A stretch of DNA of 50,644 nucleotides from Marinobacter manganoxydans MnI7-9 (GTDB lineage: Bacteria; Pseudomonadota; Gammaproteobacteria; Pseudomonadales; Oleiphilaceae). Location: contig NZ_AGTR01000065.1 in NCBI RefSeq assembly GCF_000235625.1, positions 1-50,644 of the forward strand. Reading direction: 5' to 3'. The stretch's first letter is position 1. Each line of letters starts with the position of its first letter. Of this stretch, positions 24,947 through 34,372 are shown one piece after another. The notes beneath the pieces were generated by a model. The model had not been told where the DNA came from. It searched no databases and saw only the letters and a program-made list of their open reading frames with translations. A program made the position numbers and the translations under genes.

Positions 24947-26437
24947 ATGGCTATTGGTGTTTGGATAAGTCTCTTTGCATATTTTGCGCTCATGATTGCC
25001 ATTGGCATATTCGCGATGCGCAGATCTACCTCATCATCTGAGGATTACATGCTAGGCGGACGGGCGCTCAGTCCGAAAGTGGCCGCCCTTTCGGCGGGTG
25101 CCTCGGATATGAGTGGTTGGCTGCTTCTGGGTCTTCCCGGAGCTTTGTATGTATCTGGCCTGGGTTCCGCGTGGATCGGTATTGGCCTCTTTGTCGGTGC
25201 GTTTTTCAACTGGACGCTGGTTGCACCGCGCCTTCGGGAACAGACGGTTCACTATGGGAATGCCATTACCATTCCGTCTTTCCTTGCTAACCGCTTCCCG
25301 ACTCAGGCGTTATCGCTGAGAACGGTATCCGCTATCGTTATCGTCATCTTTTTTGCGGTTTACACTGCGTCCGGTCTGGTTGCTGGCGGCAAACTGTTTG
25401 AAAGTGCGTTTTCCGGTATTTTCAACTTTGGTGGCTTGAGTGATTACGCGGTGGGTATTGTCATTACGCTGGGCGTGGTGCTGGCCTACACCGTTGTGGG
25501 TGGTTTCCTGGCAGTAAGCATGACGGACTTCGTGCAGGGCTGCATCATGATGCTGGCACTGGTGATCATGCCCGCGGTTGTGCTATTCGGAGAAGGCGGT
25601 GGCGGTTTTGGCCAGGCTGCTGAAACTCTGAACTCGGTCGATCCCACGCTTCTGTCATGGACGGAAGGCCTGACCTTCATCGGTTGGTTGTCTGCGGTTA
25701 CCTGGGGCCTGGGGTATTTCGGTCAGCCTCACATTATCGTGCGCTTTATGGCCATCCGTACCCTGAAGGATGTTCCGATTGCCCGTAATATTGGCATGGG
25801 CTGGATGGGTATCTCCCTGATTGGTGCGATCTCGCTGGGTGTTTTCGGCCGGGCGTATGCCGTTCGTAACGGTATGGATATTGCGGATCCGGAAACGATC
25901 TTCATCATTCTGTCCGATCTGCTGTTCCATCCGCTGATCACCGGTTTCCTGTATGCAGCTCTGCTTGCGGCAGTTATGAGCACCATCTCGAGTCAGTTGC
26001 TGGTGTCTTCATCTTCTTTGACTGAAGATTTCTATCGACTGTTCCTGCGCAAGGAAGCAACCGATAAGGAGTGCGTCAATATTGGCCGGGTGTGTGTGGT
26101 GCTGGTTGGCCTGGTTGCCGCGGTCATTGCATCCGATCCGAATTCACAGGTTCTGGCCCTTGTCAGTAATGCCTGGGCCGGCTTCGGTGCAGCTTTTGGT
26201 CCGCTGATTATCCTGTCGCTGATGTGGCCGCGCACGAATGGTGCCGGTGCCATTGCTGGCATGGTAGTGGGTGCAGCTACGGTTATGATCTGGATTTCTC
26301 TGGGTTGGAACGGTGAGTTTATGGGTGGTCCTGGTGTTTATGAGATCATTCCTGGCTTTATTGCTGCTTTCATCGCCATTGTTGCGGTGAGTATGGCTAC
26401 CGAAGACGCAAACGAGTATCAGCACATTACACGCTAG
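24947..26437 (+). CDS. putP: Sodium/proline symporter
   Basis: This 496-residue inner-membrane transporter of the sodium:solute symporter family has about 13 membrane helices. The start MAIGVWISLFAYFALMIAIG, the early SEDYMLGGR and the GASDMSGWL segment are characteristic of PutP. The start at 24947 is chosen because GGAGGAG lies 5-6 bases upstream and the N terminus then matches PutP; an upstream in-frame start would add 26 hydrophilic residues. The gene probably imports proline with Na+, suiting a marine cell. putA is not in the window. Confidence 0.92.
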   Translation: MAIGVWISLFAYFALMIAIGIFAMRRSTSSSEDYMLGGRALSPKVAALSAGASDMSGWLLLGLPGALYVSGLGSAWIGIGLFVGAFFNWTLVAPRLREQTVHYGNAITIPSFLANRFPTQALSLRTVSAIVIVIFFAVYTASGLVAGGKLFESAFSGIFNFGGLSDYAVGIVITLGVVLAYTVVGGFLAVSMTDFVQGCIMMLALVIMPAVVLFGEGGGGFGQAAETLNSVDPTLLSWTEGLTFIGWLSAVTWGLGYFGQPHIIVRFMAIRTLKDVPIARNIGMGWMGISLIGAISLGVFGRAYAVRNGMDIADPETIFIILSDLLFHPLITGFLYAALLAAVMSTISSQLLVSSSSLTEDFYRLFLRKEATDKECVNIGRVCVVLVGLVAAVIASDPNSQVLALVSNAWAGFGAAFGPLIILSLMWPRTNGAGAIAGMVVGAATVMIWISLGWNGEFMGGPGVYEIIPGFIAAFIAIVAVSMATEDANEYQHITR

Positions 26438-26497
26438 GGCGCTAGCAGCTGGGCGCCGGAACTTCAGGTTTGGCGCTTATGCGAGTCGTGCTGATGT

Positions 26498-26532
26498 CAA
26501 CAAACCCTCGCCTCAAGGGCGGGGGTTTGTTG
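26498..26532 (+). terminator. Strong hairpin after putP
   Basis: A stem of about 15 bp with one G-T wobble pairs CAACAAACCCTCGCC with GGCGGGGGTTTGTTG around a short loop, 60 bases after the putP stop. The T-rich right arm is followed by TAT rather than a pure T-run. It probably ends the putP transcript before the TRAP operon. Confidence 0.75.
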
Positions 26533-26559
26533 TATCTGACGCCGGAGGCCTGTTGGTGG

Positions 26560-26655
26560 AAGCTGGAATGACTTAGACCATAGGCGATGGTTCATGATTT
26601 GAGCTGGTAGATCTCTGTCCGAGCCGCTACATTAATTAAGGTCAGATTCCAGCTT
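26560..26655. promoter_or_regulatory. Widely spaced 10-bp inverted repeat in the TRAP operon upstream region
   Basis: AAGCTGGAAT (26560-26569) and ATTCCAGCTT (26646-26655) are perfect reverse complements with centres 86 bp apart. The right arm lies 33 bases before the first gene of the TRAP operon. Two distant operator half-copies joined by looping would explain this, but a chance match cannot be excluded. Confidence 0.3.
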
Positions 26656-26688
26656 GAGAAAACAATAATCGCGAAAGGACAAAGGGTT

Positions 26689-27696
26689 ATGAGAAACAAT
26701 CGATATCTGAAATCAACACTGAGCCTGCTTGCGGCGGCTATGGTTTCTTTTTCCTCGGGGGTGCACGCCGAGGGTAATTATGTAATGGGCACTGCGACTA
26801 CGGGTGGCACCTACTATCCGGTTGGCGTCGCTATTTCCACGTTGGTTAAGGTAAAACTGGAACCAACGACCAATATTTCCGTGTCCGCCATCAGTTCAGC
26901 CGGATCAGGCGAAAATCTGAAGTTGATGGACGAGGGGCAGATCCAGTTCGGTATTTTGCAGGGGCTATACGGCGCCTACGCCTGGAACGGCACAGGGCCA
27001 GTACCACAGGCCTATAAAAATCTGCGCTCGGTTTCCATGCTTTGGCAGAACGTTGAGCATTTTGTGGTCCGTAACAACGTGGTTGAGACCGGTACTATTT
27101 CGGATATGACCAACCTTTACGATGAGAGCTTCTCTATTGGAGCCCGGAATTCCGGTACTGAAGGTTCCGGTCGTTTTATCCTGGGCAAGGTCGGAATTGA
27201 TCTGGAGCAGGTGGACATCGCCTATCTCGGCTATGGTCCCAGCGCTGACGCCATGCAGAATGGAAACATCGATGGTATGAACATTCCGGCCGGTGTCCCC
27301 GCATCTGCGGTTACCCGTGCCTACGCCAACCTCGGTGGCGAAATAACAACACTGGACTTTACCGAGGCGCAGCTGGCCGAGGTGAACAGTGATTTTGAGC
27401 TCTGGACGCCCTACCTGATCCCGGCTGGTACCTATCCGAACCAGGACAAGGACATCAATACTATCGCCCAGCCGAACATCATGGCGGCCCGAGCGGATGT
27501 CCCGGAAGAGGACGTGTATCAAATCACCAAGACAATTTATGCCAACCTGGCGTTTCTGAATAACATTCATCCGGCAACCAAGGCCATGGCGCTGGAGAAA
27601 GCGATTGCCGGTCTGCCGATGCCGCTGCATCCCGGGGCTGCGCGTTTTTACCGTGAGCAGGGAATTGAGATTCCAGAACGGCTGATTGCGGAGTAG
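26689..27696 (+). CDS. TAXI-type TRAP transporter substrate-binding protein
   Basis: The 335-residue periplasmic protein has a signal peptide (residues 1-27, ending SSGVHA-E). The mature protein opens with the TAXI signature region MGTATTGGTYYPVG and then SAGSGENLKLMDEGQIQFGI, both typical of TRAP-associated extracytoplasmic immunogenic-protein-type receptors. TAXI receptors known so far bind small acids such as glutamate or 2-oxoglutarate, but the ligand here cannot be read from the sequence. GAAAGGAC provides the ribosome site. It is followed after 2 bases by its fused permease, so it leads an operon. Confidence 0.93.
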   Translation: MRNNRYLKSTLSLLAAAMVSFSSGVHAEGNYVMGTATTGGTYYPVGVAISTLVKVKLEPTTNISVSAISSAGSGENLKLMDEGQIQFGILQGLYGAYAWNGTGPVPQAYKNLRSVSMLWQNVEHFVVRNNVVETGTISDMTNLYDESFSIGARNSGTEGSGRFILGKVGIDLEQVDIAYLGYGPSADAMQNGNIDGMNIPAGVPASAVTRAYANLGGEITTLDFTEAQLAEVNSDFELWTPYLIPAGTYPNQDKDINTIAQPNIMAARADVPEEDVYQITKTIYANLAFLNNIHPATKAMALEKAIAGLPMPLHPGAARFYREQGIEIPERLIAE

Positions 27697-27698
27697 TT

Positions 27699-29846
27699 GT
27701 GGCAGACCAATCAACAGGCGGGCCTCTCAGCGAGGTCCGTGATGAAAGTGCCAGCGAAGCTGGCGAACGCCTTGATCACCGGCTCTTCGGGCCGGTGATT
27801 TTTGGCCTCGCGATTCTCACCTCACTGATACACCTCTATTTCAACACGGTTTCTACGCTGTCAGAGCTCTGGACCTCAGCTTTGCACTTTGGTCTTTTCG
27901 GACTGATCTGTGCGTTGACCACCCCCATGTTCAAGGCTCGCTCAGTGGCTGGTAAGCGGGCTGTGCTTGGCATCGATGTTTTTCTTGGTCTGGCGGCGAT
28001 GGCCTGTGCCGCTTACCTGATTCTGTTCGAGAACGCGCTCTATGAGCGAGGCGTTAATTTCAGTACCGGTGACTGGATCGTCTCGATTGCAGCGGTATTG
28101 CTGATCCTTGAATTTGGCCGCAGAACAGTGGGTTGGTTTATCCCGGTACTGTGCATTCTGGCGTTATCCTATGTCGCCTGGTGGGGCCAGTATGTTGACG
28201 GCATTTTTAATTTCCCGGGGCTCACCTGGGAGACTGTGCTGTTTCGCTCCTACATTGGCGGGCAGGGTATGCTTGGGTCGATTGCCCGGATCTCCTGGAC
28301 CTATGTCTTCATGTTTATTCTGTTTGGGGCCTTCCTGGTAAAGTCCGGTGCCGGAGACTTTATCATTGAGCTTGCTCGCTGCGCTGCGGGGCGCTTCGTT
28401 GGCGGCCCGGGATTCGTTGCCGTATTTTCTTCAGGACTGATGGGTTCGGTGTCTGGCTCAAGTGTCGCTAATACTGTATCTACCGGTGTGATCACGATTC
28501 CGCTGATGCGTAAGGCCGGTTTCCCTGCCCGTTTTGCTGCAGGGGTTGAGGCAGCGGCCTCGACGGGTGGTCAGCTGATGCCACCGGTGATGGGCGCGGG
28601 GGCCTTTATTATGGCCTCTTATACGCAGGTGTCCTATCTCACGATCATTTCTGTCGCCGCATTGCCGGCGCTGCTCTACTTCCTTTCGGTGGCCATGTTT
28701 GTCCGTATTGAAGCCAAACGCAGCCACGCCACCCGGCTGGAGGATGCTGAAGCGCCTACGTTGAAAGAGGTGCTGAAAGATGGCTGGCATTTTCTGATGC
28801 CCTTGGTGGTGTTGGTTGCAGCGCTGGTTTATGGATTCACGCCTACCTACGCGGCCGGAATAGCCATCCTCTCCGTGATCGTCGCCTCGTGGCTGTCGAA
28901 GCATCCCATGGGGCCTCGGGACATTCTGGACGCCCTGGTGATGGGTGCCCGCAATATCACCACAACAGCGATTCTGCTGATCACTGTGGGGCTGATAGTG
29001 ATGGTGGTGTCCACTACCGGGATCGGCAATACTTTTTCAATAATGATTACTGACTGGGCCGGTGGCAGCCTGTTGATCACCATCCTGCTGGTCGCCCTGG
29101 CGTCGCTCATCCTTGGTATGGGCCTGCCGGTAACGGCAGCTTATATCGTGCTCGCCACACTCTCCGCGCCGGCTATCTACAACCTGATTGCACAGAGTCA
29201 GCTGCTGGACCTGCTTGTGAGTGGCAACCTCCCGGAGCAGGCCAAGTCCATCTTCATGCTGGTAGCACCCGATAAAATGGAGTTGCTGAATGCGCCCATG
29301 GACACGGCTACGGCGCAGCAACTGCTGGCCTCCGTTCCGGACACCTTCAGCAGTCAGCTGCTTGAGCAGGCACTGTCACCGGCAACCCTGTCGATAACCC
29401 TGGTGGCGGCGCATATGGTGATCTTCTGGTTATCCCAGGACTCCAACGTGACACCGCCGGTCTGTCTCACGGCCTTCGCCGCGGCGGCGATTGCCGGCAC
29501 ACCACAGATGCGGACCGGCTTTACCGCCTGGAAGTTGGCCAAGGGCCTTTACATAGTGCCGCTACTGTTCGCCTACTCACCGTTGATTACCGGGAACTTC
29601 ACCGAAATGATTCAGGTGTTCTGCTTCGCGTTATTCGGCGTTTACGCCATCGTAGCGGGGCTTGAAGGATACCTTGAGCATCCGCTGAATCCAGTGGTGC
29701 GTCTGCTGATGTTCCCCATCGGTTTGTTGATGCTCTGGCCCCATGGCCAGGTGCTGCTGGATGGCGCTGGCCTGGTGATCTTTGTCTTTGCGTTCGTGTG
29801 GAGTAGCCGCCAGGGCCGCCGGATGGCCACGCCAGCAGCTGCATGA
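27699..29846 (+). CDS. TRAP transporter fused permease (4TM plus 12TM)
   Basis: The 715-residue membrane protein contains the small (DctQ-like) part in the first 200 residues and the large (DctM-like) part after it. It has many hydrophobic helices and the motifs GLMGSVSGSSVANTVSTG, EAAASTGGQLMPPVMGAGAF and GMGLPVTAAY that are diagnostic of the TAXI-type fused permeases. It uses the Na+ gradient to import the ligand delivered by the receptor encoded just upstream. The GTG start at 27699 is 2 bases after the receptor stop. A small TSUP-family permease gene follows after 13 bases. Confidence 0.93.
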   Translation: MADQSTGGPLSEVRDESASEAGERLDHRLFGPVIFGLAILTSLIHLYFNTVSTLSELWTSALHFGLFGLICALTTPMFKARSVAGKRAVLGIDVFLGLAAMACAAYLILFENALYERGVNFSTGDWIVSIAAVLLILEFGRRTVGWFIPVLCILALSYVAWWGQYVDGIFNFPGLTWETVLFRSYIGGQGMLGSIARISWTYVFMFILFGAFLVKSGAGDFIIELARCAAGRFVGGPGFVAVFSSGLMGSVSGSSVANTVSTGVITIPLMRKAGFPARFAAGVEAAASTGGQLMPPVMGAGAFIMASYTQVSYLTIISVAALPALLYFLSVAMFVRIEAKRSHATRLEDAEAPTLKEVLKDGWHFLMPLVVLVAALVYGFTPTYAAGIAILSVIVASWLSKHPMGPRDILDALVMGARNITTTAILLITVGLIVMVVSTTGIGNTFSIMITDWAGGSLLITILLVALASLILGMGLPVTAAYIVLATLSAPAIYNLIAQSQLLDLLVSGNLPEQAKSIFMLVAPDKMELLNAPMDTATAQQLLASVPDTFSSQLLEQALSPATLSITLVAAHMVIFWLSQDSNVTPPVCLTAFAAAAIAGTPQMRTGFTAWKLAKGLYIVPLLFAYSPLITGNFTEMIQVFCFALFGVYAIVAGLEGYLEHPLNPVVRLLMFPIGLLMLWPHGQVLLDGAGLVIFVFAFVWSSRQGRRMATPAAA

Positions 29847-29859
29847 CAGGACCCTGACG

Positions 29860-30606
29860 ATGACACTGTTTGAGATCCTGGCTCTGTTAGCGCTGGGTGG
29901 CATTGCCGGCTTCATTAACGTGTTGTCCGCGGGAGGGTCCATGCTGACCCTCCCGTTGCTTATGTTCCTGGGGTTGCCGCCGCAGGTGGCCAACGGTACC
30001 AATCGGGTGGCCATTACGTTGCAGAGCATCACTGCGGTGGGCAGTTTCTACCGCATGGGGCATGGCAACCTGATGGTCAGTCTGCACCTTGCTGTGCCGG
30101 CAATTCTCGGTTCGCTCCTGGGCGCCTGGGTTGCGACCTGGGTGTCAGACGCGGTGTTCGAGGTCGTCCTGGTGTCGGCCATGATCGGTGCCTCGGTATT
30201 CATGCTGTTACCTCAGCCCTCACTGAATACCCGCCCCCTGACCACAGACCGGCTGAGTCCGGGCATCTACCTGGCGATGTTTGTGGTTGGCATGTACGGC
30301 GGGTTTATACAGGTCGGCGTTGGTGTGCTGTTCATCGTGGTGCTTTACCACATGCTGAAAATCGACCTGAGGCAGGTGAACGTGCTCAAGGTTTCCATCG
30401 TGCTGCCCTTTACCTTTGCCGCGCTGGTGGTATTCGCTATCAACGATCAGGTGCGCTGGAGTGTCGGGCTGACCCTGGCTCTTGGCAATGTCACCGGTGC
30501 CTTTATAGCAACCCGGGTAAACATGAGCAAGCAGGGCGCGCGCTGGGTCAAGGGAATAACCCTGATAATGGTGGCGGCTATTCTGGTTCGACTGATCCTG
30601 TACTGA
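29860..30606 (+). CDS. TSUP/TauE-SafE family permease
   Basis: The 248-residue protein has about 7-8 membrane helices and the TSUP signature near its start (GFINVLSAGGSMLTLPLLMFLGLP). Family members move sulfite, sulfoacetate or other organosulfur anions, usually as exporters, but many are uncharacterised. The start is ATG 29860 (MTLFEIL), 13 bases after the TRAP permease stop; an upstream in-frame start would add a hydrophilic 26-residue stretch overlapping that gene. Its place in a TAXI-TRAP operon hints that the imported compound yields an anion that must leave the cell, possibly sulfur-containing, which is inference. Confidence 0.88.
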   Translation: MTLFEILALLALGGIAGFINVLSAGGSMLTLPLLMFLGLPPQVANGTNRVAITLQSITAVGSFYRMGHGNLMVSLHLAVPAILGSLLGAWVATWVSDAVFEVVLVSAMIGASVFMLLPQPSLNTRPLTTDRLSPGIYLAMFVVGMYGGFIQVGVGVLFIVVLYHMLKIDLRQVNVLKVSIVLPFTFAALVVFAINDQVRWSVGLTLALGNVTGAFIATRVNMSKQGARWVKGITLIMVAAILVRLILY

Positions 30607-30632
30607 TCATGATTTGAGGAGGTATAGAAAAA

Positions 30633-31625
30633 ATGAAAGCAATGGTCATTGAAGAGTTTGGCGGGCCGGATGTGTTCGTTGAGCGGGAAGTGGACACACC
30701 AGAGCCTGATGAAGGTCAGGTTCGCATCAGGGTGGTGGCTTCCAGTGTGAACCCGCTCGAAACCAAAATTCGTTCAGGGCTGGTGAAAACCGGCCCGGCA
30801 ATGCCCGCGATCCTGAATGGTGACGTCTCGGGAGTGGTGGATAAGGTTGGCCCCGGTGTGGCCGGCTTTGCCGAAGGCGATGAAGTGTTTGGATGCGCCG
30901 GTGGCGTCGGGGGCTGGCAGGGCGCGCTGGCAGATTTCATGATCGCCGATGTTCGATTGCTGGGTAAGCGTACTCCGGCCATGGAATTGCCTCTGGCTGA
31001 TTGTGCGGCATTGCCGCTGGTGTTCCTGACTGCCTGGAGCGCCCTGGTCGATCGGGCGGGGATTCAGCCCGGTGAGCATGTGCTGATTCATGCCGGCACC
31101 GGTGGCGTCGGCCACGTTGCCATCCAGATTGCCAAATACCTGGGTGCCCGGGTCGCCACCACCGTCTCAAACGAAGCGAAAGCGGAGCAGGCGCGGGCAC
31201 TGGGTGCCGACGACATTATCTTTTACCGGGATGAGTCGGTAGAGGACTACAAGCAGCGCCTGACAAACGGCAAGGGCTTCAGCCTGGTGTTCGATACCGT
31301 CGGTGGTGGAAACGTGGACAAGTCCATTGAGGCCGCGGCAGTGAATGGTCGCCTGTGCTCAATCAATACCCGGTCAACCCATGATCTCAGTCAGATGCAC
31401 GCCAAGAGTCTGACCCTGCACGTGATCTTCCGTTCGATTTCGCTATTACACGGGATCGGCATGGACGATCAGCCACGATTGGTGAAGGCATTGTGTGACA
31501 TGCTGGAGCAGGGCAAGGTCAAACCGTTGCTGGATACTCAACGCTACAAGTTCACCCAGATCAGTGACGCGCATCGTCGTATTGAGTCGGGTGAGGCTGT
31601 CGGCAAAATCCTGCTTGAGCGATAA
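30633..31625 (+). CDS. Zinc-independent MDR-family oxidoreductase (quinone oxidoreductase-like)
   Basis: The 330-residue protein belongs to the medium-chain dehydrogenase/reductase superfamily. It starts with a GroES-like domain (MKAMVIEEFGGPDVF, ASSVNPLETKIR) and then a Rossmann domain with HAGTGGVGHVAIQIAK near residue 150. The GHE-type zinc-binding motif of true alcohol dehydrogenases is absent, so it is a quinone-reductase/enone-reductase-like NADPH enzyme. The ribosome site GAGGAGG is strong. It closes the TAXI-TRAP-TSUP operon and ends at a strong terminator, which suggests a role in metabolising or detoxifying the transported compound. The substrate is unknown. Confidence 0.88.
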   Translation: MKAMVIEEFGGPDVFVEREVDTPEPDEGQVRIRVVASSVNPLETKIRSGLVKTGPAMPAILNGDVSGVVDKVGPGVAGFAEGDEVFGCAGGVGGWQGALADFMIADVRLLGKRTPAMELPLADCAALPLVFLTAWSALVDRAGIQPGEHVLIHAGTGGVGHVAIQIAKYLGARVATTVSNEAKAEQARALGADDIIFYRDESVEDYKQRLTNGKGFSLVFDTVGGGNVDKSIEAAAVNGRLCSINTRSTHDLSQMHAKSLTLHVIFRSISLLHGIGMDDQPRLVKALCDMLEQGKVKPLLDTQRYKFTQISDAHRRIESGEAVGKILLER

Positions 31626-31639
31626 GCTTTTCGGGGCAT

Positions 31640-31671
31640 AAAAAAACGCCAGCCCGAGGGCTGGCGTTTTT
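31640..31671. terminator. Bidirectional terminator between the MDR gene and acnB
   Basis: A perfect stem AAAAAACGCCAGCCC/GGGCTGGCGTTTTT closes a tight loop with A- and T-runs at the two ends. It lies between convergent genes and can serve both. Confidence 0.94.
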
Positions 31672-31699
31672 CGTGGAGATTACCGTAAAGGCTTGATGC

Positions 31700-34294
31700 T
31701 CAGGCGACATTCGCCTCAGCAGCCTTCTTGGTGTAGTTCTCCATCTGGTCGAAGTTGAGATACTTGTAGATCTCTTTCGACATGCTGTTCAGGTCCTTCG
31801 CGTACTCCATGTACTCCGCAGGGGAGGGGAGTTTGCCCAGAACCGCACCCACAGCCGCCAGTTCCGCAGACGTCAGGTACACGTTGGCACCATCGCCGAG
31901 GCGGTTCGGGAAGTTACGGGTGGAAGTGGACAGTACCGTCGACTTCGGAGCTACGCGTGCCTGGTTACCCATGCACAGGGAGCAGCCCGGCATCTCGGTG
32001 CGAACACCGGCGGTGCCGTAGGTGTTGAAGTAACCTTCTTCCATCAGCTGCGCCTGATCCATCTTGGTCGGCGGCGACATCCACAGACGCGTGCTCAGCG
32101 GGCCTTTGTGCTGCTCAAGCAGTTTGCCGGCGGCGCGGAAGTGACCGATGTTGGTCATGCAGGAGCCAATGAATACTTCGTCAACCTTGTCGCCAGCCAC
32201 TTCGGACAGGAACTTGGCATCGTCCGGATCATTCGGGCAGCATACGATCGGCTCTTTGATGTCAGCCAGATCGATTTCGATGACGTGTGCATACTCGGCA
32301 TCTTTGTCGGCACGCATGAGCTTCGGATCAGCCAGCCACTCTTCCATCTGCTGGGCACGACGCTCCAGGGTACGCGGATCGCCGTAACCCTCGGCAATCA
32401 TCCAGCGCAACATGGTGATGTTGGAACGCAGGTACTCGGCCACGGAGTCTTCAGACAGGTTGATGGTACAACCCGCGGCGGAACGCTCGGCGGAAGCGTC
32501 AGACAACTCGAACGCCTGCTCAACGGTCAGGTGCTCAAGGCCTTCAATTTCCAGGATGCGGCCGGAGAATTCGTTGATCTTGCCTTTCTTCTCAACGGTC
32601 AGCATGCCTTGCTTGATGCCGTACAGCGGGATGGCGTGTACCAGATCGCGCAGGGTGATGCCGGGCTGCATTTCGCCCTTGAAGCGAACCAGAACGGATT
32701 CCGGCATGTCCAGAGGCATAACGCCGGTCGCCGCGGCAAACGCTACCAGACCGGAACCGGCCGGGAAGGAGATGCCCATCGGGAAACGGGTGTGGGAGTC
32801 ACCACCGGTGCCCACGGTGTCCGGCAGCAGCATGCGGTTCAGCCAGGAGTGGATGATGCCGTCGCCCGGGCGCAGTGAAACACCGCCGCGGGTACGGATA
32901 AAGTCCGGCATGGTGTGCTGCATTTCCACGTCAACCGGCTTCGGGTAGGCAGCGGTGTGGCAGAAAGACTGCATAACCAGGTCAGCCTGGAAGCCAAGAC
33001 ACGCCAAGTCTTTGAGTTCGTCCCGGGTCATCGGACCGGTGGTGTCCTGGGAGCCTACGGTGGTCATGTGCGGCTCGCAGTAGGTGTTCGGACGAACGCC
33101 TTTGCCTTCTTCCAGGCCACAGGCCTTGCCAACCATCTTCTGGGCCAGGGTGAAGCCTTTGGTGCCGGCTTCGGGATCTTTTGGCAAGCGGAACAGGTCG
33201 GTCGCGCCCATGCCCAGTGCTGTGCGGGCCTTGGCAGTCAGGCCACGGCCGATGATCAGCGGGATACGGCCGCCGGCCTGAACTTCGTCCAGGATCACAT
33301 CAGACTTGAACTTGAACTCGGAGATAGTCTCGCCGGCCTCGTTCAGGATCTTGCCGTCATACGGGCGGATCTCGATAACATCGCCCATGTTCATGTCGTC
33401 GACGGGGGCTTCGAACACCAGGGCACCGGCATCTTCCATGGTGTTGAAGAAGATGGGAGCGACCTTGTTACCGATGCAGACACCGCCGGCACGCTTGTTC
33501 GGCACGCCCGGAATGTCGTCACCGAAGAACCACAGAACGGAGTTGGTGGCCGACTTACGGGAGGAACCGGTACCGACAACATCACCTACGAAGGCTACAG
33601 GCAGGCCTTTGGACTTGATCTCGTCGATCTGGCTCATGGGACCGGTAACGCCGGGCTCTTCCGGCTTCAGGCCGTCGCGTTCCATTTTGTAGGCAGCGCG
33701 GGCATGCAGCGGGATGTCCGGACGGGACCAGGCATCCGGAGCCGGAGACAGGTCGTCGGTGTTGGTTTCGCCAGTGACCTTGAACACCACCATCTTGGTG
33801 CTCTCTGGTACCTTCTTCTTATTGGTGAACCACTCGCCGTTGGCCCAGGATTCGATAACTGCCTTGGCAACCGGATTGCCAGCGTCCATCTTTTCCTTCA
33901 CGTCGTTGAAGGCGTCGAACATCAGCAGGGTGCGCTTCAGCTGCTCACCGGCCAGCTCAGCCAGCTCGGAGTCGTCCAGAAGATCAACCAGGGTCGCAAT
34001 GTTATAGCCACCCTGCATCATGCCCAGCAGCTTGACTGCTGTCGGCTTGTCCAGCAGCGGAGAGGAGGCTTCGCCTTTTACGATAGCAGTCAGGAACGCG
34101 GCCTTTACGTAGGCGGCTTCGTCGACACCCGGCGGTACGCGGTTTTCCAGGAGATACACCAGGGTGTCTTCCTCGCCGGCCGGCGGGTTTTTCAGCAGAT
34201 CGACCAGAGCAGCAGTCTGCTCGGCGTTCAGGGGCTTGGGAGGAATACCCAGGGCTTCACGTTCGGCAACGTGTTCACGATAGGCTTCTAACAC
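31700..34294 (-). CDS. acnB: Aconitate hydratase B
   Basis: This 864-residue TCA-cycle enzyme interconverts citrate and isocitrate. Its N-terminal HEAT-like domain and swivel domain precede the catalytic domains, the order specific to AcnB. The [4Fe-4S] ligands are Cys712 (GSCMTNIGH), Cys771 and Cys774 (GCSLCMGN), matching E. coli 710, 769 and 772. I choose GTG 34294 as start: GAGGG (34307-34303) lies 8 bases upstream and the protein then begins MLEAYREHVAER, as in relatives. An ATG at 34309 in frame adds five residues but has no ribosome site. The leader holds a long hairpin (34373-34434). AcnB can also bind mRNA when its cluster is lost. Confidence 0.97.
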   Translation of the reverse strand: MLEAYREHVAEREALGIPPKPLNAEQTAALVDLLKNPPAGEEDTLVYLLENRVPPGVDEAAYVKAAFLTAIVKGEASSPLLDKPTAVKLLGMMQGGYNIATLVDLLDDSELAELAGEQLKRTLLMFDAFNDVKEKMDAGNPVAKAVIESWANGEWFTNKKKVPESTKMVVFKVTGETNTDDLSPAPDAWSRPDIPLHARAAYKMERDGLKPEEPGVTGPMSQIDEIKSKGLPVAFVGDVVGTGSSRKSATNSVLWFFGDDIPGVPNKRAGGVCIGNKVAPIFFNTMEDAGALVFEAPVDDMNMGDVIEIRPYDGKILNEAGETISEFKFKSDVILDEVQAGGRIPLIIGRGLTAKARTALGMGATDLFRLPKDPEAGTKGFTLAQKMVGKACGLEEGKGVRPNTYCEPHMTTVGSQDTTGPMTRDELKDLACLGFQADLVMQSFCHTAAYPKPVDVEMQHTMPDFIRTRGGVSLRPGDGIIHSWLNRMLLPDTVGTGGDSHTRFPMGISFPAGSGLVAFAAATGVMPLDMPESVLVRFKGEMQPGITLRDLVHAIPLYGIKQGMLTVEKKGKINEFSGRILEIEGLEHLTVEQAFELSDASAERSAAGCTINLSEDSVAEYLRSNITMLRWMIAEGYGDPRTLERRAQQMEEWLADPKLMRADKDAEYAHVIEIDLADIKEPIVCCPNDPDDAKFLSEVAGDKVDEVFIGSCMTNIGHFRAAGKLLEQHKGPLSTRLWMSPPTKMDQAQLMEEGYFNTYGTAGVRTEMPGCSLCMGNQARVAPKSTVLSTSTRNFPNRLGDGANVYLTSAELAAVGAVLGKLPSPAEYMEYAKDLNSMSKEIYKYLNFDQMENYTKKAAEANVA

Positions 34295-34372
34295 GATATG
34301 GACCCTCATCAGTTGGAATGTCCCGCGCCGTTGGCTTCATGCCTTGGCGGGAGGTTTTGGCGGAAAGGCCGC

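Noticed and set aside
32915-34291. 458-codon open frame antisense to acnB
   Set aside because: It is a shadow of acnB with no recognisable product, and no start or ribosome-site evidence.
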